Shown piece by piece: positions 1 through 7,279 of a stretch of DNA of 7,733 nt. Positions within the stretch are counted from its first letter, which is position 1; the number at the start of each line of letters is the position of its first letter. The stretch spans positions 1 through 7,733 of the forward strand of contig DGVK01000128.1 in the NCBI GenBank assembly GCA_002395905.1, read 5' to 3'. Under the pieces are notes generated by a model. That model was not told where the DNA came from and searched no databases. It was given only the letters and a program-made list of their open reading frames with translations. The translations under genes and the position numbers were made by a program. This stretch comes from Verrucomicrobia bacterium UBA4286. Its GTDB lineage: Bacteria; Verrucomicrobiota; Kiritimatiellia; RFP12; UBA1067.

Positions 1-2
1 AA

Positions 3-1502
3 CCGGCGTTCGAGAACTGGGCGGCCTTCGCCGCGAACTTCTTCACGCACATCAACCCATATACAGGCCGCAGCTACGCGGATGAACCTGCAATGCCTCT
101 CGTCTCGCTGGTCAACGAGGGCGGTTTCTTCATGGGCTGGACGCGCGGCGTTCGCGACGACCCGCGCATTCTTGCGTCGTGGGGCGAGTGGCTGGAGAAG
201 AAGCGCCATGCCGATCCGTCGTTCGCGCCAGAGGCCGACCCCGGCAGGCTCCCCGAGAATTTCTGGGACCGGAAGGAGAATCCTGCGGTGATCCAGTGGA
301 TGGGCGAGCTTGAAGCGAGAATGGTCGCCAGAATGAAAGCACGGCTGCGCGCGCTCGGCGTAAAGGCGCTCCTTACCAACGATAACTGCGGGCCGCATTT
401 CGCGGCGCTCCAGCGCGCCACCGGCGATTATGACTACATAGACGACCATTTTTACGTCGATCATCCTAGTTTCCCGGAGAAGCCGTGGTCTTTGCCGAGC
501 ACATGCCCCAACAGAAATCCGCTCCTCGGCGACGGCCCTATAGCGCCGAGCGCACAGGCGTTCACGCGTATGGTCGACAAGCCGTTCACAATCACTGAAT
601 GGAACTTCTCCGGCCCGGGACGGTACCGTGGCGTGGGCGGGATTCTCACAGGCGCTATGGCGGCTCTTCAAGACTGGGACGGTTTGTGGCGATTCGCCTA
701 TTCTCACAGCCGCGACAGGCTTCGCGATGCTGATGTAAGAAGTCCGGGCTATTTCGATGTTTCCTCCGATCCGCTCGCGCAGGCCGGCGAACGCGCCTGT
801 ATGATGCTTTTCATGCGAGGCGACCTTGCGCCTTACTCCGCTGGCGTCGTGCTGTGGGATACTCCCGAAAGCGTCTCTACAACAGAAACCGCTTATCCGG
901 GCGCACCGAAATGGCGCGATGTCGCATGGAAGATGAGAACCGGCTCGTGCCTCTCGCCGGAGGTGTCGGACAATATGCGCGTCATCAGACGCGAGGTGGC
1001 CGACGGCGATGAGCCATCCGGCGAAGGGACCGATTCTCTGCGGCTCGACCGCGAGCGCGGATCGTTCGTCATCGACACGCCGCGCACCAGCGGCGGATTC
1101 GCCGAAGAAGGGGCGGTCGTCGCCGGGAATCTGAGAGCGAAAATCTCCGGCGCGCCCGCTACGGTGTGGGTGCATTCGCTGGACGGTGCGGAAATCCCCC
1201 GGTCGCGGCGGCTTCTTCTTACGCATGTGACGGACGTCCAGGGCGAAGGGGCGAGATACTCCGACGACTCTATGACAACGACGCTCAAGTGGGGGACTCG
1301 CCCGCTTATGCGCAACGGAAGGGGGAAGGTCGCCGTGAAGCATGACGACGCGGAGCATTGCGTAGTATATGCGCTTGAGACGTCCGGCAGGCGTCTTGAG
1401 ACGATTCCTGCCGAGGCGAAGGACGGCTGGCTCGTATTCACGGTCTCTGTCGCGGGTCCGCAAGGCGCGCGGATGCTTTACGAGATAGCCGTCACGAGAT
1501 GA
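3..1502 (+). CDS. Clan-A (TIM-barrel) glycoside hydrolase, cellulase/GH5-like, 5' end outside window
   Basis: The reading frame is open from the first full codon at position 3, so the gene begins upstream; 499 residues are visible before TGA at 1500-1502. A downstream ATG at 93 lies inside conserved sequence and is not a credible start. Two clan-A hallmarks are seen: LVNEGG, whose Asn-Glu (codons 114-119) fits the acid/base on strand beta-4, and FTITEWN, whose Glu (codon 597-599) fits the nucleophile on beta-7. Their separation of about 160 residues suits a (beta/alpha)8 barrel. The segment INPYTGRSYADEPA just before the first Glu resembles large cellulase-like proteins of PVC bacteria. From about nucleotide 960 onward the protein looks beta-rich, with LLTHVTDVQG and a terminal GARMLYEI stretch, and is probably an accessory beta-sandwich domain. 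The substrate cannot be read from the sequence; GH5 and GH42-like families are both possible. Secretion cannot be judged because the N-terminus is missing. Confidence 0.85.
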   Translation, partial: PAFENWAAFAANFFTHINPYTGRSYADEPAMPLVSLVNEGGFFMGWTRGVRDDPRILASWGEWLEKKRHADPSFAPEADPGRLPENFWDRKENPAVIQWMGELEARMVARMKARLRALGVKALLTNDNCGPHFAALQRATGDYDYIDDHFYVDHPSFPEKPWSLPSTCPNRNPLLGDGPIAPSAQAFTRMVDKPFTITEWNFSGPGRYRGVGGILTGAMAALQDWDGLWRFAYSHSRDRLRDADVRSPGYFDVSSDPLAQAGERACMMLFMRGDLAPYSAGVVLWDTPESVSTTETAYPGAPKWRDVAWKMRTGSCLSPEVSDNMRVIRREVADGDEPSGEGTDSLRLDRERGSFVIDTPRTSGGFAEEGAVVAGNLRAKISGAPATVWVHSLDGAEIPRSRRLLLTHVTDVQGEGARYSDDSMTTTLKWGTRPLMRNGRGKVAVKHDDAEHCVVYALETSGRRLETIPAEAKDGWLVFTVSVAGPQGARMLYEIAVTR

Positions 1503-1528
1503 TGTTCTGCCACAGGGCGGAAGGATTA

Positions 1529-1537
1529 TGGTAAAAT
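1529..1537 (+). promoter_or_regulatory. Candidate extended -10 promoter for yidC
   Basis: TGGTAAAAT fits the extended -10 pattern TGnTATAAT, with TAAAAT (1532-1537) matching the hexamer at five of six positions. No good TTGACA box lies 16-18 bp upstream (the sequence there is around TGCCAC), as is usual for extended -10 promoters. A start near 1544 would give a leader of about 27 nt before yidC. It is the most AT-rich spot in the only intergenic gap above 40 bp, and sits between the glycoside hydrolase stop and the yidC start. Inferred only. Confidence 0.55.
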
Positions 1538-1570
1538 ACCCACCTAAACAAAACAGAACCTGAACAGCTT
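1538..1570 (+). promoter_or_regulatory. A-rich yidC leader lacking a clear Shine-Dalgarno
   Basis: The 33 bases before the yidC ATG contain the A/C-rich run CCTAAACAAAACAGAACC and no GGAG- or AGGA-type site at usable spacing. Such A-rich, weak Shine-Dalgarno leaders are known in Bacteroidota and some PVC bacteria, where initiation depends more on an unstructured leader and ribosomal protein S1. It contrasts with the purine-rich site before the next gene. Confidence 0.4.
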
Positions 1571-3286
1571 ATGAACAAAACCGAAAAACTGATATGTCTT
1601 GTCCTTGGCGGAGTGCTCGCATGGTATCTTTTCGTCGTGCAGCCGCGCGATGCGAAGGCTCGCGCAGAATACGCGCGGGCGCAGGCCGAGGCCGCGAGGC
1701 TGCAGGCGGCCTCCGAAGTGCAGACCGAGACGCCTGCCCGGGCGTCTGTCGTCGAACAGCAGACCGCCCCTGCCGCAGGAGCCGCAGTCGCGGCCGCGCG
1801 GACGCGCATCGATCCGTCCGTGCCGGAAGAAACCGTCGTTCTGGAGAACGACGAACTCAGGCTTGAACTCTCCACGTGGGGCGGCGTGGTAAAGAAAGCG
1901 ACGCTCAAGAAGTACGCCCGCGGCAAAGGACCGGTTTCAGACGAGAACCCTGCTGTGGAGCTTGATTTCGGCGCTTCGCCTCTCGGCGAACTTGACGGAG
2001 TGGTCGGGCTTGCGCCTAACGCGGCGTATGAAGTGAAGGAGCGCTCTGCGGACAAAGTCGTCTTCGCGAACGCTCTTGCAACGCGAACCGTGACGCTCAA
2101 GCCCGACTACAAAGTGGTGTATTCCGAGCTCTTCGGCGATGTGGCGGACGAGGCGTCGCTGTCGCTCGGCGCGATGGCCATGGGGAGTTCCAAGAACGAT
2201 CTGCTCTCGGTCGACAGCTGGGCGCTTGACGCAGGAAAGGGGAAAGAAGGAGTCCTCCATCACTGCGAGGGCGATTCGCCGCTCAAGGGATACCTTGTCG
2301 GGGGGCTCTCCGGCGGATGCAGCGGTTCGAAGAGCGCGGCGGGTCTCCCGGTGTCGGCGCACGTGCAGGTCGCGGGCGCTCAGCGCTGGGTCGCGGTGAA
2401 GAACCGCTTCTTCGTAACGGCCCTCGCCTCCACGACTGCGGCAAGCAGAGGCTTCGACGCCACGATATTGCGCGACACTTCCGCAACGACCTACAGACCT
2501 AAGAGCGTCGCCGCGCGCGCGCTTCTCTCGACGGGCGGCGCGAACGTGCTTGAGAGCGTCTTTTACATAGGCCCGAAGAAGCAGGCGCTTCTCTGGGATC
2601 TGGGAATGAAGGATGTTATGGAGTTCGGCATGTGGCGCTGGCTCTGCTATCCGCTGGTGTGGGTGCTCAACTTCTTCAATTCGATCATCCCCAACTACGG
2701 TGTGGCAATCATCCTGCTCACGATTCTCGTGCGCCTCCTCTTCTGGCCGCTTACCCACAAGTCCACGGTCGGAATGAAGAGGATGCAGGAGATACAGCCG
2801 CTCATGAAGGAGATTCAGGCGAAATACAAGGACAATCCCCAGCGCCTGCAGCAGGAGACATGGGCGCTCTACCGCGACAAGAAGGTGAATCCGATGAGTT
2901 CCTGCCTGCCGATGCTCATACAGATTCCTGTGTTCATCGCGCTCTTTAACGTGCTTCGCTCGGCGGTCGAGCTGCGCTACGCGCCTTTCCTCTGGATAGG
3001 CGACCTTTCGGAGCCTGAGGCGCTCTTCGCCAGCTGGTTCCCGTTCGGCGGACTAAACCTGCTGCCGATACTGATGGCTGTTTCAACCGGTCTGCAGAGT
3101 GCATTCACGCCGTCCGCCGGCGACAGGAACCAGCAGCGCATGATGATGGTGTTCATGCCTGTAATGATGCTGGTCATGTTCTATTCGTTCCCGTCGGCGC
3201 TGTCGCTGTACTGGTTCCTGTCGAACCTCTTCTCGATCGTGCAGATGTGGCTTATCCGCCGGCAGACGGCGGAGAAGAAGGCCTGA
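1571..3286 (+). CDS. yidC: Membrane protein insertase YidC (Oxa1/Alb3 family, diderm type)
   Basis: This 571-residue protein inserts and folds inner-membrane proteins, alone or with SecYEG. It has the diderm layout: an N-terminal membrane anchor (about residues 7-23, LICLVLGGVLAWYLFVV), a long Ala/Arg/Glu/Gln-rich stretch (about 26-80, probably a helical tether), a beta-rich periplasmic P1 domain (about 90-330), then the conserved five-helix 60KD_IMP core from about 355. In the core, Arg388 in TILVRLLFWPL corresponds to the groove arginine (Arg366 in E. coli). It is followed by the charged cytoplasmic hairpin (KRMQEIQPLMKEIQAKYKDN), the helix beginning NPMSSCLPMLIQIPVF (residues 440-454), and the last helices through SALSLYWFLSNLFSIVQM. 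The tail is short and basic (RRQTAEKKA). In NPMSSCLP, two serines stand where many YidCs have Gly-Gly. The length is close to E. coli YidC (548). The 1571 ATG is chosen because it gives the full anchor right after the promoter. No rnpA, yidD or jag is adjacent; the stop overlaps the next start. Confidence 0.97.
   Translation: MNKTEKLICLVLGGVLAWYLFVVQPRDAKARAEYARAQAEAARLQAASEVQTETPARASVVEQQTAPAAGAAVAAARTRIDPSVPEETVVLENDELRLELSTWGGVVKKATLKKYARGKGPVSDENPAVELDFGASPLGELDGVVGLAPNAAYEVKERSADKVVFANALATRTVTLKPDYKVVYSELFGDVADEASLSLGAMAMGSSKNDLLSVDSWALDAGKGKEGVLHHCEGDSPLKGYLVGGLSGGCSGSKSAAGLPVSAHVQVAGAQRWVAVKNRFFVTALASTTAASRGFDATILRDTSATTYRPKSVAARALLSTGGANVLESVFYIGPKKQALLWDLGMKDVMEFGMWRWLCYPLVWVLNFFNSIIPNYGVAIILLTILVRLLFWPLTHKSTVGMKRMQEIQPLMKEIQAKYKDNPQRLQQETWALYRDKKVNPMSSCLPMLIQIPVFIALFNVLRSAVELRYAPFLWIGDLSEPEALFASWFPFGGLNLLPILMAVSTGLQSAFTPSAGDRNQQRMMMVFMPVMMLVMFYSFPSALSLYWFLSNLFSIVQMWLIRRQTAEKKA
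3271..3281 (+). promoter_or_regulatory. Ribosome binding site setting the debranching enzyme start
   Basis: GGAGAAGAAGG lies inside the last yidC codons, ending 4 nt before the ATG at 3286 (its GGAG core is 11 nt away). It supports 3286 over the in-frame upstream ATG at 3247, which has no purine-rich site and would overlap yidC by 40 bases. Ribosomes finishing yidC at TGA (3284-3286) could restart directly on the overlapping ATG. Confidence 0.65.
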
Positions 3287-6200
3287 TGACGCAGACTCCT
3301 CAGACAGGGGATTTCCTCCTCAAGTGGCGCGGCGACACTCTCAAGGTGACGCTGCGCCTCGATTCTCCGCGCGCAGGGCGCGCGGCGTTCCGCACGAACA
3401 TAGGTCACGCGCGCGTGCGACGGCGCGAGATAATCGCCGAAACAGAGCGCGGCGAGACTCCTCTCGCCAAGGCGTGGACCGATATACCTCTCGCCGAGAC
3501 CGCGCCCGGCGTGTTCAGCGCAGAGATTCCGCTTGACGAGGTGGGGGTGTTCTCGGGCAAGGCATGCTTCTTTCCGGAAGGGTCGTCGGTTCCCGAGTGG
3601 CCGGACGGTGTTAACACCCATATAAAGGTTGAAAGCGCCGAGATAAGAAGCGGCAATTCCATCTACACGGTTTTCCCGCGGCAGTTCGGGTCGTTCCGTG
3701 AGGTTGCGAGGCGGCTCGACCTGATAATGGGAGAGATGGGTTTCGGCATTATCCAGACGCTGCCGCCTTTCCCTGTCCCGACGACATACGCTGTGATGGG
3801 CGAATACGGCTGTCCGTTCGCGGCGCTCGACTTTTACAGCGTCGATCCTGCGATGGCGGAGTTCGACGAGTTCGCAACTCCGCTCGACCAGTTCCGCGAG
3901 CTTATAGACGCGGTGCATTCCAGGCGCGGCCTTTTCTTCGTCGATCTTCCCGCCAACCACACCGGGTGGGCCTCGGCTCTGCAGACACATCATCCGGATT
4001 GGTTTCGCCGCGAGGCGGACGGTCGCTTCGCTTCGCCGGGCGCATGGGGGGTGAAGTGGGCCGATCTTGTGGAGCTCGACTACTCCAAGGCACAGCTTCG
4101 CGCGTACATGGCCGACGTGTTCCTGTTCTGGTGCCGCAACGGTGTCGACGGCTTCAGGTGCGACGCCGGCTACATGATCCCCGCGAAGACGTGGGAATAT
4201 ATCGTCGCGCGCGTTCGAGAGGAATATCCCGATACAGTCTTCATGCTTGAAGGGCTGGGCGGCGATCTCAAGGTCACCGACGCCCTGCTTGCCGAGGCTA
4301 ATCTCGACTGGGCCTATTCCGAAGTTTTCCAGACCTACGACCGCGGCGCTTTCGAGTGGTATCTGCCGAGCGCCATCGCGCGCAGCGAGAAATACGGGAC
4401 GCTCGTACATTTCGCCGAGACGCATGACAACGACCGCCTCGCAAAGAACGGCGAATGCTATGCGCGTCTCAGGGTGCAGCTCGCCGCGCTTCTCAGCTGG
4501 CAGGGGGCATGGGGAATCGCCAACGGCGTCGAATGGTATTGCACCGAGAAGATTGACGTGCACGGCAAGAACGATCTTTCCTGGGGGGCGCAGCGCAACA
4601 TGGTGGGGCTTATCTCCCGCCTCAACGACATACTTGCGCGCTCGCCGTCGTTTTCGGGTGCGAGCCATCTGGCGGTCGTCACCGAAGGCGAGGGCAACAC
4701 GCTCGCCGTCGCGAGGGACGGACTTCTGGTTGTGGCGAATCTCGACACTTCCGCGCCGGCCCGTGTGCAGTGGCGTCGCGGCGCGTTTGCCGCGCCCAAG
4801 GGCTACGATCTCGTTTCACGCAGAATCGTCGCCGCTGAAAACGGCGTCGCGCTGGCGCCTGGCGAGGTTATGTGCCTTTATCCTGTGACGAGCCTTTCCG
4901 CCGAACGAGACCTCATGACAGGCAGGGACCTCTGGGCCGCGCATCCGACGGAAGCTCCCTACGCGGCCGCCGGCGAGTGCAGATTCCACTGGTGCTTCCC
5001 GCGCGACTCGAAGCGCATCGTCTGCGTACCCGAAGACGAACGCGTGGAGGTCACTGCGCCGCACCACTTCAGAATGCGCATCATCGATCCTGCGACAGGG
5101 CGCACCCTGCGCGTCTGCCGCAGCGGTGAAGGTCATCGCGCGGAGTTCCTTACCCCTCACTACAAAGGAGACGGCACACGCTGCCGCGAGCTCGACTTCT
5201 TCATGATCGTCTACGCTCCAGGCAGGTCTCTTCGTGTGCATTCCAAACTGATGGTGCCGCCGCGCTCAAAGCAGGCGAAGGTCATGCTGACAATGGAGGG
5301 CGACGAAGTCCGCCGTTCGCCGCTCATGCGAACCGTCCTTTCGAACGGCGCGGGCGCGTCGGCGCAGGTGCGTCTGGGCTGGGGTCAGATAGCGAGCCAG
5401 TATGATTCGCTTTTCTCCGCGAACCCCAATCCCAACGTCCCGTCGGACCGTCTTGCGCTCTGGACGCGCACGCGCTGCTGGCTGCAGCGCGAGGGCTACA
5501 CGCGCGAGCTCGACAGCCGCTGCCTGACGCGCTTCAGAGCCGATCCCGCCGGACGCTTCGCGCGGTGGGACTTCCATGTGCCGTGCGGCATGGGGCGTGA
5601 TACGGCTTTCGCCTTCGAGCTTTCGCTTGCCGACGGTGTGAACGCGGCACGGCTCAAGGTAACGCGCTACAATGCCGGTGAAAACGACGTCGGCGACCAG
5701 GTGAGGCTTGTCTTCAGGCCGGATGTCGAGTGGAGAAGCTTCCATTCTACGACAAAGGCGTATGCCGGGGCGGAGACTCTTTTCCCGGCTTCGGTCAAAC
5801 CGCTTGCGAAAGGGTGCGGCTTTTCATTCGCGCCTTACGATGCAAAGTTCACGCTGACCGTCGAAGGCGGCGTCTACCACCATGAGCCGCAGTGGAGCTA
5901 CAATGTAAGCCATGCCGAAGAGGCCGCGCGCGGTCAGGACGGATCGGGCGATCTGTTCAGCCCGGGCTGGATATCTGCCGACCTTAAGCCGGGCGAGAAC
6001 GTCACCATGACTGGCAGGCTTGGCGAAAAACGTGCGGACGAGACGTATCCGGCCGACGGCGTCGCGCCTGCGGCGGACGCTCCTGCGCCGGTCGAGACGC
6101 TGCCGATTGCGGAGGCTCTCAAGCAGGCGCTCTCGCTCTTCATCGTGAAGCGTGACGATCTCAAGACGGTCATTGCGGGCTATCCGTGGTTTCTTGACTG

Positions 6201-7248
6201 GGGGCGCGACACGTTTATCTTCATGCGGGGGATGATCGCCGCAGGCCTCATTGAGGATTCGACAAAGATACTCAAGGCATTCGCCGCGTTCGAGGAGCAG
6301 GGAACTCTGCCGAACATCATTTACGGCGAGACGGCGGGCAACCGCGACACGACCGATGCACAGCTGTGGTTCATCCGCTGCGTGCAGGAGGTTGAGGAGG
6401 CGCTTTCGGCGAGAAGCGTGCGCAGACGCGCCGGACAGATGTCCTTCGATTTCTCAGGCGGCGGTTCGCATGATGCCGACCTCGCCATGTTAAAGGCGAC
6501 ATGCGGGCGTATAGCAGACGCCTACGCGAGAGGAACGCCGAACGGCATTCACGTCGATTCTGATTCCGGCCTTGTGTGGAGTCCGAGCCACTTCACGTGG
6601 ATGGATACCAACTATCCGGCGTGTACGCCGCGCGTCGGCTACCCCGTTGAAATACAGGCGCTGTGGATTTCGGCTCTGCGCTATCTCGGCCGTGAAGAAG
6701 CTGCGCAGCGCGCCAGGGCGTCGCTCATAAAATACTTCAAGGTCCCTTCGCCGGGCGCGGGCTACCGCGACTGCCTTGCCGCGCCGAACGGCGAAAGCGC
6801 GGCGGATGCGCTGCCGGAGGATACCGTCCGCCCGAACCAGCTGTTCCTGATAACGCTTGGCGTCGTTGACGACGCATCGATACTCGACGCGACCGAAGAA
6901 CTCCTCGTGCCGGGCGGCGTCCGGTCGCTTAACTCCGGCCACGCGCTCTATCGCGGCGTCTACGAAGGCGACGAGGATACGAGCCGCAAGCCGGCCTATC
7001 ATAACGGAACAGTGTGGGCGTGGCCTTTTCCGCTGTATGCGGAGGCGCTTGCGGCGACAGGGGAGCGTCCGTGCGAGACGGCGCTTCAGATGCTGGCGAC
7101 CGCCGTTGAAAATCTCAACACGGGGTGCCTCTGCCATATGAGCGAGATCGCCGACGGCGACGCGCCTCATGCGCAGAAGGGCTGCACCGCCCAGGCGTGG
7201 AGCGTGAGCGAGCTTCTGCGCGTGTGGCTCAAGCTTTCACAGAAATGA
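3286..7248 (+). CDS. Two-enzyme glycogen debranching enzyme: GH13 domain fused to amylo-alpha-1,6-glucosidase (GDE_N/GDE_C, GH133-type)
   Basis: The 1320-residue product probably removes alpha-1,6 branches from glycogen-like glucan in the cytoplasm; no signal peptide is seen. Domains: a beta-rich start (1-120); a GH13 barrel (about 126-430) with all four signature regions, DLPANH (Asp220-His225), GFRCD (nucleophile Asp293), FMLEG (acid/base Glu322) and THD (stabiliser Asp381); a C-terminal beta domain to about 535; a beta-rich bridge (about 537-682); a GDE_N domain (about 683-910) with LSNGAGA, RLVFRPDVEWRSFH (808-820) and RGQDGSGDLFSPGW (882-895); an Ala/Pro linker (about 917-940); and an (alpha/alpha)6 GDE_C domain (about 942-1320) with AGYPWFLDWGRDTF (964-977), FTWMD (Asp1107, likely general acid), PRVGYPVEIQALW, HNGTVWAW, MSEIADGD (Glu1287, likely base) and AQAWSVSELLR. 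This order matches eukaryotic AGL/Gdb1, in which a GH13 4-alpha-glucanotransferase precedes the glucosidase, so a transferase role for the first half is inferred; hydrolysis is not excluded. Start 3286 overlaps the yidC stop by one base. Confidence 0.94.
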   Translation: MTQTPQTGDFLLKWRGDTLKVTLRLDSPRAGRAAFRTNIGHARVRRREIIAETERGETPLAKAWTDIPLAETAPGVFSAEIPLDEVGVFSGKACFFPEGSSVPEWPDGVNTHIKVESAEIRSGNSIYTVFPRQFGSFREVARRLDLIMGEMGFGIIQTLPPFPVPTTYAVMGEYGCPFAALDFYSVDPAMAEFDEFATPLDQFRELIDAVHSRRGLFFVDLPANHTGWASALQTHHPDWFRREADGRFASPGAWGVKWADLVELDYSKAQLRAYMADVFLFWCRNGVDGFRCDAGYMIPAKTWEYIVARVREEYPDTVFMLEGLGGDLKVTDALLAEANLDWAYSEVFQTYDRGAFEWYLPSAIARSEKYGTLVHFAETHDNDRLAKNGECYARLRVQLAALLSWQGAWGIANGVEWYCTEKIDVHGKNDLSWGAQRNMVGLISRLNDILARSPSFSGASHLAVVTEGEGNTLAVARDGLLVVANLDTSAPARVQWRRGAFAAPKGYDLVSRRIVAAENGVALAPGEVMCLYPVTSLSAERDLMTGRDLWAAHPTEAPYAAAGECRFHWCFPRDSKRIVCVPEDERVEVTAPHHFRMRIIDPATGRTLRVCRSGEGHRAEFLTPHYKGDGTRCRELDFFMIVYAPGRSLRVHSKLMVPPRSKQAKVMLTMEGDEVRRSPLMRTVLSNGAGASAQVRLGWGQIASQYDSLFSANPNPNVPSDRLALWTRTRCWLQREGYTRELDSRCLTRFRADPAGRFARWDFHVPCGMGRDTAFAFELSLADGVNAARLKVTRYNAGENDVGDQVRLVFRPDVEWRSFHSTTKAYAGAETLFPASVKPLAKGCGFSFAPYDAKFTLTVEGGVYHHEPQWSYNVSHAEEAARGQDGSGDLFSPGWISADLKPGENVTMTGRLGEKRADETYPADGVAPAADAPAPVETLPIAEALKQALSLFIVKRDDLKTVIAGYPWFLDWGRDTFIFMRGMIAAGLIEDSTKILKAFAAFEEQGTLPNIIYGETAGNRDTTDAQLWFIRCVQEVEEALSARSVRRRAGQMSFDFSGGGSHDADLAMLKATCGRIADAYARGTPNGIHVDSDSGLVWSPSHFTWMDTNYPACTPRVGYPVEIQALWISALRYLGREEAAQRARASLIKYFKVPSPGAGYRDCLAAPNGESAADALPEDTVRPNQLFLITLGVVDDASILDATEELLVPGGVRSLNSGHALYRGVYEGDEDTSRKPAYHNGTVWAWPFPLYAEALAATGERPCETALQMLATAVENLNTGCLCHMSEIADGDAPHAQKGCTAQAWSVSELLRVWLKLSQK
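3367..3385 (+). repeat. Perfect 8-bp GC inverted repeat early in the debranching enzyme gene
   Basis: CCGCGCGC (3367-3374) and GCGCGCGG (3378-3385) are exact reverse complements around a 3-nt loop (AGG), giving a strong potential mRNA hairpin over codons 28-34 (SPRAGRA). No T-run follows, so it is not a terminator. It may simply reflect Arg/Ala codons in GC-rich DNA. Confidence 0.5.
5471..5491 (+). repeat. Second perfect 8-bp inverted repeat inside the debranching enzyme gene
   Basis: CGCGCTGC (5471-5478) pairs exactly with GCAGCGCG (5484-5491) around a 5-nt loop, within the GDE_N coding region. No T-run follows. Its presence in mid-gene suggests that such hairpins arise by composition here. 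Confidence 0.45.
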
Positions 7249-7277
7249 AACGGCATCAACGGAAAGGAATGAAACGG
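7244..7277 (+). repeat. 10-bp direct repeat spanning the debranching enzyme stop and the next leader
   Basis: AATGAAACGG occurs at 7244-7253 (containing the TGA stop at 7246-7248) and again at 7268-7277, 24 bp apart, just before the next gene. The second copy creates a four-codon ATG-AAA-CGG-AAA-TGA frame (7269-7283) whose stop overlaps the downstream ATG. It is probably a small local duplication. Confidence 0.4.
7261..7268 (+). promoter_or_regulatory. Ribosome binding site for the serine hydrolase
   Basis: GGAAAGGA ends 11 nt before the ATG at 7280, a slightly long but workable spacing. It lies in a 31-bp gap with no promoter-like or terminator-like element, which suggests read-through from the debranching enzyme gene. 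Confidence 0.5.
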
Positions 7278-7279
7278 AA

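Noticed and set aside
93..95. ATG at 93 as the start of the first gene
   Set aside because: The frame is open back to the window edge and the preceding codons (NPYTGRSYADEPA) look conserved, so this Met is internal.
1503..1570. Possible terminator of the glycoside hydrolase gene
   Set aside because: Only tiny stems such as CTG-CCA-CAG (1507-1515) are present and no T-run follows, so no intrinsic terminator is supported.
1937..2758. 273-codon open frame on the - strand opposite yidC
   Set aside because: Same reason: it lies wholly within yidC, has no family motif and its composition is that of an antisense shadow.
3247..3285. In-frame upstream ATG that would add 13 residues to the debranching enzyme
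   Set aside because: It has no ribosome binding site and lies inside the conserved yidC end, whereas 3286 has a purine-rich site and the classic TGATG junction.
3181..4668. Long open frame of 495 codons on the - strand opposite the debranching enzyme
   Set aside because: It overlaps well-supported yidC and debranching enzyme coding with catalytic motifs; its product is Arg/Ala/Glu-rich with no recognisable domain. It is a by-product of GC-rich codon use.
6436..6453. QMSFDF in the debranching enzyme resembles a sliding-clamp binding motif
   Set aside because: It lies inside an enzyme with no link to DNA replication, near a Gly-rich loop (residues 1051-1060); a chance match is far more likely.
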